Positions 26,567-36,046 of a stretch of 64,000 nt of DNA are shown in pieces. Numbering within the stretch: the first letter of the stretch is position 1; each line of letters opens with the position of its first letter. Source of the DNA: Bacteroidales bacterium (GTDB lineage Bacteria; Bacteroidota; Bacteroidia; Bacteroidales; UBA932); assembly GCA_015060205.1 (NCBI GenBank), contig SUYY01000003.1, forward strand, positions 20,719 to 84,718. The letters are read 5' to 3'. A program made the position numbers and the translations under genes. A model generated the notes under the pieces. That model was not told the DNA's origin. It saw nothing but the letters and a program-made list of their open reading frames with translations, and ran no database searches.

Positions 26567-28099
26567 ATGAGAAGATATATACGGACCATACTTATATTGA
26601 TTATCCTTTCTTTTGCGACCTTTCCTGCAGATGCGGCAAGACGTAAAAGAATACAGGTGGATACTGTCGGGCTTCGCTGCAGGGGAGTTATGGAAAGTTT
26701 TGCCGGTATTGAGTCCGGATTGGACGAGAGGCTTGATTTCTATGTGTCTGAGAAACTCACACATTATTTCTATTGTCCTTCTGACGACAGGTACTGCAAC
26801 AGGTGGGGATGGAAGTTCCTCTATAACGACAGCGACCGTCACATGGTCCGAAACCTGAAGGCCATATGTGAGGGTAAAGGAATTGAGTTTGTCTGGACAG
26901 TAAACCCGGGTGAACGCTACAGATGGAACGATGAAGATTATAAGTACCTGAGGGATAAACTTATAATGATGTATTACAATGGCATACGTTCTTTTGCTGT
27001 ATATTTCCCGGACACTGCCGGTGACTATCGTGATGTAGAAGAAAGACTTAAGGCCGACTTTGTAGCGACTCGAGAAGAGGAAGTGTCTCTGTATATGATA
27101 AACGGCATTCCGGTATCCGAATATCCGTCAGAAGGTCACTCGGCAGTACGCTCCCTTATGCGTGGTTACCATTTCGATGACTCCTTTGTCGCTTCTGCTA
27201 CCGCTCAAGATGCAGTGATATGCAATATTCTGGAGAATGATGAGTTTGCACGTCTCGCCCTCATATCTGTAGCGGAATTTGCAGGAGATCCTCTGAAATA
27301 TTCTCCGGACAGGACTTTGGCGGATGCGGTCACCACTCTTGATGAGGATGTCAGGGAAGCATTCATGACATTTCTGCGCCATACGGGGAATGTGGATGAA
27401 TCCACTCAGATATCAGTCTTCAGCCTCGATGGATGGTCGAAGGAAAGATCTGACAGTCTGAAGGCTGAATTTGACAGGATTGAGGCAGTCCCTGCCATGA
27501 TGCAGGATTGCTCCGGTACTGAAATATATAGTGCTCTCGAACCTTGGCTGGTGGAGTTCGGCAGGTTGGGAACCAGAGGAAAAAAGGTTCTATCCTGCAT
27601 GGAATATTACAAGACAGGCAATCTTGGCGCTTTCTGGCAGACTTATCGGTCTTCGGTAATGTCTGATGAAGAAATTGCATCCTATCAGATGTATCCTGTG
27701 GGAGAAAGCAAACTTCATCCTTTCTGCATGACTGCGATGGAGCAAATGAAGAAAGGCTTCGAAGAAATGCTCCTGAGCAAGACACATCTGCATAATCTCG
27801 CTTCGACATTATACGCCGAACCGAACGCTGCTCTGGATTCCGACTTCTCCACATATATCAATTCTTCGGGACACATAGAGTTTGCAATCCCCGCAGATGC
27901 GGATACATGCTATCTTCTTACAGGAGACCTGCCTGAGCAGGGAATGGTACTTTTCCGTCAGATCAGGACTGACGGCTCTCTTGCCGCCGAGTTCGTAGTA
28001 AGGTCCGGATATTCGGAATTTCATCTGAAGGAAGGTGCTGTAAAGGTTGATATAGTGGGAGATGTGGATGTGTATGAAAACATTTTTGTATATTTGTAG
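26567..28099 (+). CDS. GH84-like (beta-N-acetylglucosaminidase domain) secreted protein, catalytic motif altered
   Basis: 'RGVMESFAG', 'FYCPSDDRYCNRWGWKFLY', 'GIEFVWTVNPG', 'FAVYFPDTAGDY', 'LALISVAEFAGDPLKY' resemble GH84 enzymes (compare BtGH84 'FAVFFDDISG', from memory). Confidence 0.65.
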   Translation: MRRYIRTILILIILSFATFPADAARRKRIQVDTVGLRCRGVMESFAGIESGLDERLDFYVSEKLTHYFYCPSDDRYCNRWGWKFLYNDSDRHMVRNLKAICEGKGIEFVWTVNPGERYRWNDEDYKYLRDKLIMMYYNGIRSFAVYFPDTAGDYRDVEERLKADFVATREEEVSLYMINGIPVSEYPSEGHSAVRSLMRGYHFDDSFVASATAQDAVICNILENDEFARLALISVAEFAGDPLKYSPDRTLADAVTTLDEDVREAFMTFLRHTGNVDESTQISVFSLDGWSKERSDSLKAEFDRIEAVPAMMQDCSGTEIYSALEPWLVEFGRLGTRGKKVLSCMEYYKTGNLGAFWQTYRSSVMSDEEIASYQMYPVGESKLHPFCMTAMEQMKKGFEEMLLSKTHLHNLASTLYAEPNAALDSDFSTYINSSGHIEFAIPADADTCYLLTGDLPEQGMVLFRQIRTDGSLAAEFVVRSGYSEFHLKEGAVKVDIVGDVDVYENIFVYL

Positions 28100-28116
28100 T
28101 TTATATACGATAAGAT

Positions 28117-29232
28117 ATGGGAAAAGTTATATTGACAGGTGACCGTCCGACCGGAAAACTTCATCTCGGACATTATGTGGGTTCACTTCGCAGAAGAGTG
28201 GAACTTCAGAATTCAGGAGAATTCGATAAGATATTCATAATGATTGCAGATGCTCAGGCCTTGACAGACAATGCTGACAATCCGGAAAAGATACGTCAGA
28301 ACATCATCGAGGTCGCACTTGATTATCTTTCGGCAGGTCTCGATCCTGAAAAGGTGACCATCTTCATCCAGTCCCAGGTTCCGGAACTGTGTGAACTTGC
28401 ATTCTATTATATGAACCTTGTGACCGTCCAGCGTCTTCAGAGAAATCCGACTGTGAAGCAGGAGATTCTCCTTCGCGGTTTTTCAGATAGTGAAGATGAC
28501 GAGACACAGAACAGGAAGGGTATACCTGTAGGATTCTTTACCTATCCGATCAGCCAGGCTTCTGATATCACGGCTTTCCGTGCCACAACAGTTCCTGTCG
28601 GTGTAGACCAGGCCCCTATGATAGAGCAGACAAGGGAAATCGTGCACAAGTTCAATGCGGTCTATGGTGAAACTCTGGTTACTCCGGAAATGCTTCTTCC
28701 TGAAAATGCGGTGTGCTGCCGGCTCCCCGGTACTGACGGCAAGGCCAAGATGTCAAAGTCTCTGGGTAACTGCATCTATCTTTCCGACACTTCCAAGGAG
28801 ATAAAGAAGAAGGTGAACAGCATGTATACAGATCCTGAACATCTTCAGATCGAAGATCCGGGACATGTCGAGGGAAATGTGGTCTTTACATATCTTGATG
28901 CCTTCAGCACTCCTGAACATTTTGCAAAGTTCCTTCCTGAATATGCGGATCTTGATGAAATGAAGGCGCACTACCGTCGAGGAGGGCTTGGAGACGGAAC
29001 ATGCAAGAAGTTCCTGTTCAACATCATGGAAGATTTCCTTCAGCCTATCAGAGAGCGTCGTGCAAAATATGAGCAGGACATTCCGGCAGTATATGAGATT
29101 CTCCGCAAGGGATCTGAGACTGCCAGAGCAGAAGCGGCAAAGACGCTTGCAGATGTCCGCAAGGCAATGAAGATCGATTATTTCGATGATGCCGCCCTGA
29201 TAGCGGAACACACAAAGAAATACAGCAAGTAA
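28117..29232 (+). CDS. trpS: Tryptophan--tRNA ligase
   Basis: '[19 protein letters not shown]' (HIGH), '[14 protein letters not shown]', 'KMSKSLGN' (KMSKS). Confidence 0.95.
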   Translation: MGKVILTGDRPTGKLHLGHYVGSLRRRVELQNSGEFDKIFIMIADAQALTDNADNPEKIRQNIIEVALDYLSAGLDPEKVTIFIQSQVPELCELAFYYMNLVTVQRLQRNPTVKQEILLRGFSDSEDDETQNRKGIPVGFFTYPISQASDITAFRATTVPVGVDQAPMIEQTREIVHKFNAVYGETLVTPEMLLPENAVCCRLPGTDGKAKMSKSLGNCIYLSDTSKEIKKKVNSMYTDPEHLQIEDPGHVEGNVVFTYLDAFSTPEHFAKFLPEYADLDEMKAHYRRGGLGDGTCKKFLFNIMEDFLQPIRERRAKYEQDIPAVYEILRKGSETARAEAAKTLADVRKAMKIDYFDDAALIAEHTKKYSK

Positions 29233-29249
29233 CAACAATATAAAAAAAT

Positions 29250-29269
29250 GAAGAGGCCGGAGCCTCTTC
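29250..29269. terminator. Bidirectional terminator between trpS and Dabb gene
   Basis: GAAGAGGC-cgga-GCCTCTTC followed by T-run on plus; A-run before it gives a T-run on minus. Confidence 0.85.
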
Positions 29270-29279
29270 TTTTTTGTTT

Positions 29280-29579
29280 CTATCTTTCGTATTCGACTTT
29301 AGCACGAACTTCGGCGATAGTCTTTACATATTCTATGACGTTGTCCCTCATGTCGTCTGCCTTGTAGGCTGCAAGTGCTTCCCAACTGTCAAAGTCTGCT
29401 ATCATCACTGCATCGTAAGATGACTTTCCGTCATTTCTGTTGATTCCGATTTCGAGTGCAGTCAGACCAGGCACGAGTCCCAGGAGGGACTGATACTTTT
29501 CCTTGACATCTTCAGCCAGTTCTTTTTCAGTCTTGCCATCTGATGGCTTGAACTTCCACATTACACAATATCTTACCAT
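29280..29579 (-). CDS. Dabb (stress-responsive alpha/beta barrel) family protein
   Basis: 'MVRYCVMWKFKPSDGKTEKEL...YQSLLGLVPGLTALEIGIN...YDAVMIADFDSWEALAAYKADDMR'. Confidence 0.85.
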   Translation of the reverse strand: MVRYCVMWKFKPSDGKTEKELAEDVKEKYQSLLGLVPGLTALEIGINRNDGKSSYDAVMIADFDSWEALAAYKADDMRDNVIEYVKTIAEVRAKVEYER

Positions 29580-29881
29580 AGTTATTAGATTTTTGAAATG
29601 GTTAAACAAATTTGGCTACTAAAGTAAGAACATTCTTTGACATGTCCAAAATTAAATTTCTATTATTTGAAAATAGTTCAGAGAAGATGTCTTTCTGAAT
29701 TTTATTCATGCCCTTGCGGGCCATCACACTATTACTTCGGAGTCTTTGCAGCAGGTGCTCTGCTCGCATCATCGCCACCCGTGCCATCATTGACAGCAGG
29801 TCTTTCTTTTACAGGACCGGACCTGTCACGTTGATATTCCGGAGATAAATCCTATATTTGTATCGTCTTTGTCACTGATTG

Positions 29882-31411
29882 ATGACCGGAAACAGGGAAC
29901 ATACAAAAAGGATTGCCAGGAACACTCTGATGCTCTACATCAGGATGTTCTTCATGATGGTCTTGGGACTCTTCACATCTCGTATCGTACTTGAGTCCTT
30001 GGGTGAAGACGACTTCGGAATATACAACGTGGTCGGTGGTGTGGTAGCCATGTTCTCGGTGATTTCAGGGGCGCTTACCACGGCTGTGACAAGATTCATA
30101 ACTTTCGAGATGGGCAGGGGAGAGAGTGCCAGACTCGGCCGGGTATATTCTACCGCGGTCAATGTGCAGATTATCCTTGCACTGATTGTGGTCCTGGTAG
30201 CGGAGCCTGTCGGATTATGGTTCATTGACAATGTCATGACCATATCACCCGAAAAGATACCTGCTGCACGTTCGGTCATGCATCTATCCCTTCTTGCCTT
30301 TGTCATCAATCTTCTGAGCGTGCCGCAGATGGCTTCCATAACGGCGCATGAAAAGATGTCTGCATATGCTTATATCGGTATTCTTGACGGTACACTCAGA
30401 TTTGCAGTCGCCCTGCTCATAAGCCGTTCTTCCTCTGACCGTCTTGTCCTATATGCCGCACTGATGTCCATGGTAGTGCTTCTGGTCAGAATGGCATACG
30501 GAATATATTGCAGAAGGCATTTCCCTGAATGCCGCTACAGACCTGTCATGGACAAGGCTCTGATCGGGGAGATGTTTTCATTTGCCGGATGGAACTTTAT
30601 CGGAGTTTCTTCGGGCGTCTTGAGGGACCAGGGTGGAAATGTGCTCATAAACGTATTCTACGGCCCTTCCGTCAATGCGGCAAGAGGTGTCGCCGTCCAA
30701 CTCAACGGGGCGATCCAGTCATTTGTGACCAATTTCATGACAGCGGTAAACCCTCAGATAACCAAATCCTATGCTGCCGGAGACAAGGACTATATGTTCT
30801 CCCTCATGCGCAAGGCGTCCAGAATGTCATTCTACCTTCTGCTCGTGCTCGCCCTTCCGGTTCTTTTCAACACGGAATATGTGATGTCCTTGTGGCTGAA
30901 GGAAGTTCCGGAGCATTCGGTACTTTTCGTACAGTGGTTCATAGTCTTTGCCTTGAGCGAATCCATATCCCAACCGCTTATCACGGCGATGTTCGCCACA
31001 GGAAACATACGGAATTATCAGTTGGTGGTAGGAGGACTTCAACTTCTGAATCTTCCGATATCATATCTTTTCCTGAAGGCCGGAGCCATCCCTGAGGTGA
31101 CTGTGATTGTGTCGGTCGTGATTTCTCAGATATCCCTGGGAGCACGTCTTTTCATGCTCGAACGGATGATCGGACTCTCCATAAGTGAATTTGTGAAAAG
31201 GGTGTATTTCAACGTGCTCATGGTTGCTGCTCTCTCTCTTGTCCTGCCGGTTGCGGTCTCATACGTAGTGACGGACGGCTTTGCCGGTTTTGCGGTAAAG
31301 GTGGCGGTAGCGCTGCTTTCCGCATGTCTGTCCATATTCTTTATCGGTTGTTCGGGAGCAGAGAGGAAAGAGGTGATCGGTTTTCTGAAAAACAGGCTTA
31401 TGCGTAAATGA
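29882..31411 (+). CDS. Wzx-type oligosaccharide flippase / polysaccharide export protein
   Basis: 'KRIARNTLMLYIRMFFMMVLGLFTSRIVLESLGEDDFGIYNVVGGVV', multi-TM; TATATTTG promoter box at 29853-29860. Confidence 0.9.
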   Translation: MTGNREHTKRIARNTLMLYIRMFFMMVLGLFTSRIVLESLGEDDFGIYNVVGGVVAMFSVISGALTTAVTRFITFEMGRGESARLGRVYSTAVNVQIILALIVVLVAEPVGLWFIDNVMTISPEKIPAARSVMHLSLLAFVINLLSVPQMASITAHEKMSAYAYIGILDGTLRFAVALLISRSSSDRLVLYAALMSMVVLLVRMAYGIYCRRHFPECRYRPVMDKALIGEMFSFAGWNFIGVSSGVLRDQGGNVLINVFYGPSVNAARGVAVQLNGAIQSFVTNFMTAVNPQITKSYAAGDKDYMFSLMRKASRMSFYLLLVLALPVLFNTEYVMSLWLKEVPEHSVLFVQWFIVFALSESISQPLITAMFATGNIRNYQLVVGGLQLLNLPISYLFLKAGAIPEVTVIVSVVISQISLGARLFMLERMIGLSISEFVKRVYFNVLMVAALSLVLPVAVSYVVTDGFAGFAVKVAVALLSACLSIFFIGCSGAERKEVIGFLKNRLMRK

Positions 31412-31421
31412 CGGTATCAGC

Positions 31422-32519
31422 ATGAAGAAATCTACGGCAACAGTGACATGGGTCACATACAGGAATATCGGTACTTGCCTTCAGGCCTATGCCCTTCAGA
31501 GGGCAATCAAGGATTTGGGGTTTGATAATATGGTCATTGACGATGCTTCTGTCATAGCATCATTTCCGAGGAAACGCTTTTCTCCGTTGAGACTGCTCAG
31601 GAGCATCCCGTTCCTTGCCCCTTCCAGATCTGCCTTTAAAAAATGCAGAAGACAGACCGAATATGAATTGGAGGATTTCAAGAGGAAATACATGTCGATA
31701 GACAGCGGTTGGAAAAGCCGTGAAGACCTTTCCTCGAGATATGAAGTCTTTGTGGCCGGAAGCGACCAGATATGGTCTCCGACATCACATTTCGACGATT
31801 TCTATTACCTCGGATTCACCGACAGACCCAAGATCGCTTACGCACCGAGTTTCGGCACCTCTCTTTATCCTGATTCCATGGTTCCTCTTGTCAGGCCATA
31901 TCTGGATAAGTTCTCCCGTCTGTCAGTGAGGGAGGCTCGAGGGGCGGAGATCCTCAAGGAAAAGTTCGATATGGATGCACAGGTCACTGCAGACCCGACA
32001 ATTCTTCTTGACCGTGGCAGGTGGGACATCCTGACACAGGAGAAATCTCCATATGAAAGGCCATACGCCCTGTGCTACTTTCTTACGTATAACAAGGCTT
32101 ATATCTCCTTTGCAAGGGAATATTGCCATGAGAGAGGTCTGGACATGAAAGTGGTGGTGACATCCCATGATTTTGTCCGCCGCGGCTTCGATGAGGTGGT
32201 CACGGGTCCTCAGGGCTTTCTGAACTTTCTGAAACACGCCGATATGGTCTTTACTGACTCTTTCCATGGTACCATATTCTCTCTGATATTTGAAAGACAG
32301 TTCATTCCGTTCCGCCGTTTCCGCGACGATTCGCCTCTGAGCCAGAACTCCAGGATGGAGAATCTTCTCTCGAGGACGGGACTGGCAGACCGGTTCATGG
32401 ATGAGGCATCTCTTCCTATGCGTTTCGTGCCCGTAGAATTCGGTCGGGTGCGTCAGGAGATTTCACGTATGAGGGAAGAATCCCTGAAATATCTTTCAGA
32501 TTCACTAAACAGCATTTGA
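31422..32519 (+). CDS. Polysaccharide pyruvyl transferase family protein
   Basis: 'TYRNIGTCLQAYALQRAI', 'VAGSDQIWSP', 'SDSFHGTIFSLIF'-type motif ('TDSFHGTIFS'). Confidence 0.88.
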   Translation: MKKSTATVTWVTYRNIGTCLQAYALQRAIKDLGFDNMVIDDASVIASFPRKRFSPLRLLRSIPFLAPSRSAFKKCRRQTEYELEDFKRKYMSIDSGWKSREDLSSRYEVFVAGSDQIWSPTSHFDDFYYLGFTDRPKIAYAPSFGTSLYPDSMVPLVRPYLDKFSRLSVREARGAEILKEKFDMDAQVTADPTILLDRGRWDILTQEKSPYERPYALCYFLTYNKAYISFAREYCHERGLDMKVVVTSHDFVRRGFDEVVTGPQGFLNFLKHADMVFTDSFHGTIFSLIFERQFIPFRRFRDDSPLSQNSRMENLLSRTGLADRFMDEASLPMRFVPVEFGRVRQEISRMREESLKYLSDSLNSI

Positions 32520-32520
32520 T

Positions 32521-33705
32521 ATGGAACGTATATGTAGCCCTTCACAATGTTCCGGTTGCGGTTCTTGTGTCAATGTCTGTCCTCAAGGCGCAGTCTCTCT
32601 TGTCAACGGCTCTTTGGGTGCAGGACTCTCACATGTCGACCAGTCCTTGTGCGTGGACTGCGGATTATGTGTAAAGGTTTGTCCCGTAAGGACTCCTGTC
32701 CCTCTACGAGTTCCGACTCACTCATATGCTTCATATGCGAAAGATAGTGCCGACCGTGCCGCTTCTGCATCAGGAGGAGCGTCTGCAATGTTTGTCAACT
32801 CGGTCCTGGAAGAAGGGGGAGTAGCATATGGCTGTGCTCAGAGGGAAGATTGCAACATAGGACATATAAGGGTTTCAGATATATCGGAAGCAGGATTGCT
32901 CAAGGGTTCCAAATATGTATATGGTAAGGTGGCAGACATATATTCAAGTGTTCTGAACGACCTGAAAGAGCAAAGGAAGGTCTTTTTTACAGGACTTCCG
33001 TGTCAGGTGGCCGGACTCGTCAATCTTGTCGCTAGGCATCCCGGACTCGATCGGTTGCTCTTTACTGCGGACCTGTGCTGTCATGGAGCACCGTCATTGC
33101 CGCTCCTGAAGGAACATGTGAGATATCTGGGATTATCTTCACGGGCAGATAAGGCGGTCTTCAGGGAAAAGACCTCTTCCGGGATCTCATATCTCCTCGC
33201 TCTTTATGATTCAGACGGAAAGCGTCTATATCGCAGATCCTCGAGGAAAGACTATTATATGACAGGCTTTGTCAGCGGCATGTTCATGAGGGAAAACTGC
33301 TTCAACTGTCCTTATGCACGCAAGGAACGATGTTCGGACATAACATTTGCCGACCATTGGGCCATGGGCAGAAGCGATGATCCTCAGATGTCATATGCCA
33401 AGGGCATATCTACCATACTGGTCAATACGCCGAAAGGGAAATCCCTGCTCGAATCTGCATCCGGTCATCTGATACTCGAATCACGCCCGATGGAGGAGGC
33501 TCTCAGAAATGCAAGATTCATACGGCCGATAGACAGGCCTGAGGACTATGAACGGTTTGCAGCATCTTATGAATCAGAGGGTTATGAGGCATCTTGCAGA
33601 AAATTCCTTCCAGCCTATATGAGGCGGACCCTTCTGGATGAAATCAGGTCGAGATATTACAGATGGCCTGTCAGACAATTTATACGTAAACTACTGAAGA
33701 AATGA
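32521..33705 (+). CDS. Coenzyme F420 hydrogenase/dehydrogenase beta-subunit (FrhB) C-terminal domain protein with 4Fe-4S ferredoxin domain
   Basis: 'CSGCGSCVNVCPQGAV', 'CVDCGLCVKVCPV', 'FFTGLPCQVAGL', 'RENCFNCPYARKERCSDITFADHW'. Confidence 0.9.
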   Translation: MERICSPSQCSGCGSCVNVCPQGAVSLVNGSLGAGLSHVDQSLCVDCGLCVKVCPVRTPVPLRVPTHSYASYAKDSADRAASASGGASAMFVNSVLEEGGVAYGCAQREDCNIGHIRVSDISEAGLLKGSKYVYGKVADIYSSVLNDLKEQRKVFFTGLPCQVAGLVNLVARHPGLDRLLFTADLCCHGAPSLPLLKEHVRYLGLSSRADKAVFREKTSSGISYLLALYDSDGKRLYRRSSRKDYYMTGFVSGMFMRENCFNCPYARKERCSDITFADHWAMGRSDDPQMSYAKGISTILVNTPKGKSLLESASGHLILESRPMEEALRNARFIRPIDRPEDYERFAASYESEGYEASCRKFLPAYMRRTLLDEIRSRYYRWPVRQFIRKLLKK

Positions 33706-34436
33706 TACCGAAGGTCATACACTACTGCTGGTTCGGCAGAAAGCCGTTGCCGGAGTCAGCCCTCAGATGCATTGAGTCCTGGAAGAAATACCTTCCGGAT
33801 CATAAGATCGTGCAGTGGAACGAGGATAATTTCGATGTGGAGTCTGTCCCTTATGTTTCACAGGCATATAAGGCTGGGAAATATGCATTTGTGAGCGACT
33901 ATGCCCGCTTCAAGGTGCTGCATGAGATGGGTGGCATCTATTTCGATACCGATGTGGAAGTGGTGTCTTCTATGGATGATGTACTTTCTGAGGGACCTTA
34001 TATGGGTATGGAACGGACACTTTCCGGAGATGTTGCGGTCAATCCCGGACTTGGATTTGCTGCGGAACCGGGTATGGGCCTGCTTGCCGGTCTTCTCGAA
34101 CGCTATTCTCATATGAATTTCATCAAAGAGGACGGAACTCTCAATCTTACGACCATTGTCAGATATACCACCGATATTCTTCAGGAAAATGGCTATACCG
34201 CTCATGACAAGAGACAGTCCTGCGGAGGTTTCAATATTTATCCGGTGGATTACTTCTGCCCTCTGGATTATCGTACAGGACGTCTGGTCAGGACGAGCAA
34301 TACCCATACCATCCACCATTATGCCTCCACATGGCATACGTGGAGGGATAAATGGATCAGACTCAAGAGGATTTTCTTCTCCGAGGACCAGATCAAGAGG
34401 ATATCTGCTTATCTTGACAGATTCAGAAAGCGCTAG
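33702..34436 (+). CDS. Glycosyltransferase with DXD-sugar-binding motif (GT32-like)
   Basis: 'MIPKVIHYCWFGRKPLP', 'WNEDNFDV', 'SDYARFKVLHEMGGIYFDTDVEV'. Confidence 0.9.
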   Translation: MIPKVIHYCWFGRKPLPESALRCIESWKKYLPDHKIVQWNEDNFDVESVPYVSQAYKAGKYAFVSDYARFKVLHEMGGIYFDTDVEVVSSMDDVLSEGPYMGMERTLSGDVAVNPGLGFAAEPGMGLLAGLLERYSHMNFIKEDGTLNLTTIVRYTTDILQENGYTAHDKRQSCGGFNIYPVDYFCPLDYRTGRLVRTSNTHTIHHYASTWHTWRDKWIRLKRIFFSEDQIKRISAYLDRFRKR

Positions 34437-35959
34437 TGGCGCATCCTGTCCAGAAGATTGTAGATGCATGCCATCCTTTTAGGGAACATGCAGAGCAGGA
34501 AACCTTCGATCCTGTGTGTCAGGGCAGATGATTCTTTCATAAGACGGAAAATCTCCCTGTTCTCATATATTTCTGCGTATAAGGCATCCCTGTCCTGAGG
34601 CGGCAGGGCGTCAAGGAGTCTGATGCATCTGTTGATGCAGTCTGAAACCTGTCTGTAGATATATGGTCTGTAAAGTTCTTCTACCTGTGTCCGGGCAAAA
34701 TCCGTCAGCATTCCGATTATTTTCAGCAGGTCATATCCTCTTTTGACATTTGGCGTGCGGGTGATGGATTGCGGAGTCGGCATCACCATATATATCAGAT
34801 CGTTGCATGATATAGCGTTTTCTGCAAGATAATATGCTCTCGGCGTGAATTCGTTGTCCTCGTGATATATTCCGGGATGGAATCTCAGGCGGTTCTGTTC
34901 CAGAAATCCCTTTCGGTAGATGGAGAACGGGGCGCATACCTGGAATTTCTGTCTGAGGATGTCCTTTCCGGAACACGTCTCTCCATCCTTCAGACTGAAT
35001 CTCCTGATTACTGATCCGTCCCTCACGTCTGCTGCGCATATCCTGAGAATGTCAGGAGAGTCTTTCCTGCACTTTTCAGCAAGACCGGCCAGACAGTCCG
35101 GGACTATATGGTCGTCGCTGTCGATGAACATTATGTATTTGCCAGATGCCGCGTCGATTCCTGCGTTCCTGGCCATGCTCAGCCCCTGATTTGTCTGGGA
35201 AATGACCTTGATGTTCGGATGTCCTGTTTCCCATCTGCGTGCAATTTCCAATGTGTTATCAGAGGAACCGTCGTTTATGACTATCATCTCGTATCTGTGT
35301 GCGGGCAGGTCCTGATGAACGCAGGATTCAAGACATCTTTCAAGATGATTTTCAGCATTATATGCCGGAATTATAAGTGAAAGCAGAGGCTCTTCCCGTA
35401 CATCGATCCATTCGTATTCTCCTCCCCATATATTCAGGAATTTCAGAAGACCGGCATTGCTTATCACTGTGCTGGCAGTGTTGTCGCAGGGGTGAAAACT
35501 TATTTTTTCGGCATTCTGCAGGTCCTTGTCAAGGAAGAGTTTCACCCTGTGTCCGTTCTCGAACAGTTCTTTTGCCGAGACACCTTCTGCGGGTATTCCA
35601 TCGGAATCCGTCAGATTCATGTCGTTTATAAGTCCGAAAGGGGATACCGAACCAGGCAGCAGACCAAGGCATCTTTCCATCCTTTCCTGAGAGGCAAATG
35701 AAAGTTTTCCCTGCCTGAGACTTTTCTCCAATGCATGAACCCCCAGTTCCTTATGACATTCGAAGACTACAAGATAGTGCCTGTTGCCTTTATGGTTACG
35801 GAAAAACAGGTTCTTGCAATGTGTGGCGTCTATTTCCTTCCAATACTCCAGAGCAAGTTCGATGGTGGGAAGCGGAGGATGATGATGGGTGGTGAAGTCT
35901 ATTCCATGTTCTTCGAGAAATTTCTCCACTTTTTCTGTCTTTTCTGTAACCATGTGCAT
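34433..35959 (-). CDS. Fusion protein: N-terminal YbaK/PrdX-type aminoacyl-tRNA deacylase domain, C-terminal GT2 glycosyltransferase
   Basis: N-term 'PTIELALEYWKEIDATHCKNLFFRNHKGNRHYLVV', 'KLSFASQERMERCLGLLPGSVSPFGLIND', 'ISFHPCDNTASTVIS'; C-term 'LLSLIIPAYNAENHLERCLESC', 'VINDGSSDNTLEI', 'GKYIMFIDSDDHI'. Start chosen at MHMVTEK; upstream ORF extension is not protein-like. Confidence 0.88.
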   Translation of the reverse strand: MHMVTEKTEKVEKFLEEHGIDFTTHHHPPLPTIELALEYWKEIDATHCKNLFFRNHKGNRHYLVVFECHKELGVHALEKSLRQGKLSFASQERMERCLGLLPGSVSPFGLINDMNLTDSDGIPAEGVSAKELFENGHRVKLFLDKDLQNAEKISFHPCDNTASTVISNAGLLKFLNIWGGEYEWIDVREEPLLSLIIPAYNAENHLERCLESCVHQDLPAHRYEMIVINDGSSDNTLEIARRWETGHPNIKVISQTNQGLSMARNAGIDAASGKYIMFIDSDDHIVPDCLAGLAEKCRKDSPDILRICAADVRDGSVIRRFSLKDGETCSGKDILRQKFQVCAPFSIYRKGFLEQNRLRFHPGIYHEDNEFTPRAYYLAENAISCNDLIYMVMPTPQSITRTPNVKRGYDLLKIIGMLTDFARTQVEELYRPYIYRQVSDCINRCIRLLDALPPQDRDALYAEIYENREIFRLMKESSALTHRIEGFLLCMFPKRMACIYNLLDRMRH

Positions 35960-36046
35960 TTGTTTGATTGAAAAGCAAAAATACAAATTTTTCTGATTAT
36001 CTTTGTATGATTGAGATGTTGTCACGACCATGTCGGACGGAATAGC

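Noticed and set aside
29610-29850. Short ORFs between the Dabb gene and the flippase (29602-29790 minus, 29637-29834 plus)
   Set aside because: Low-complexity translations with no family signal; treated as intergenic, though a gene remnant cannot be excluded.
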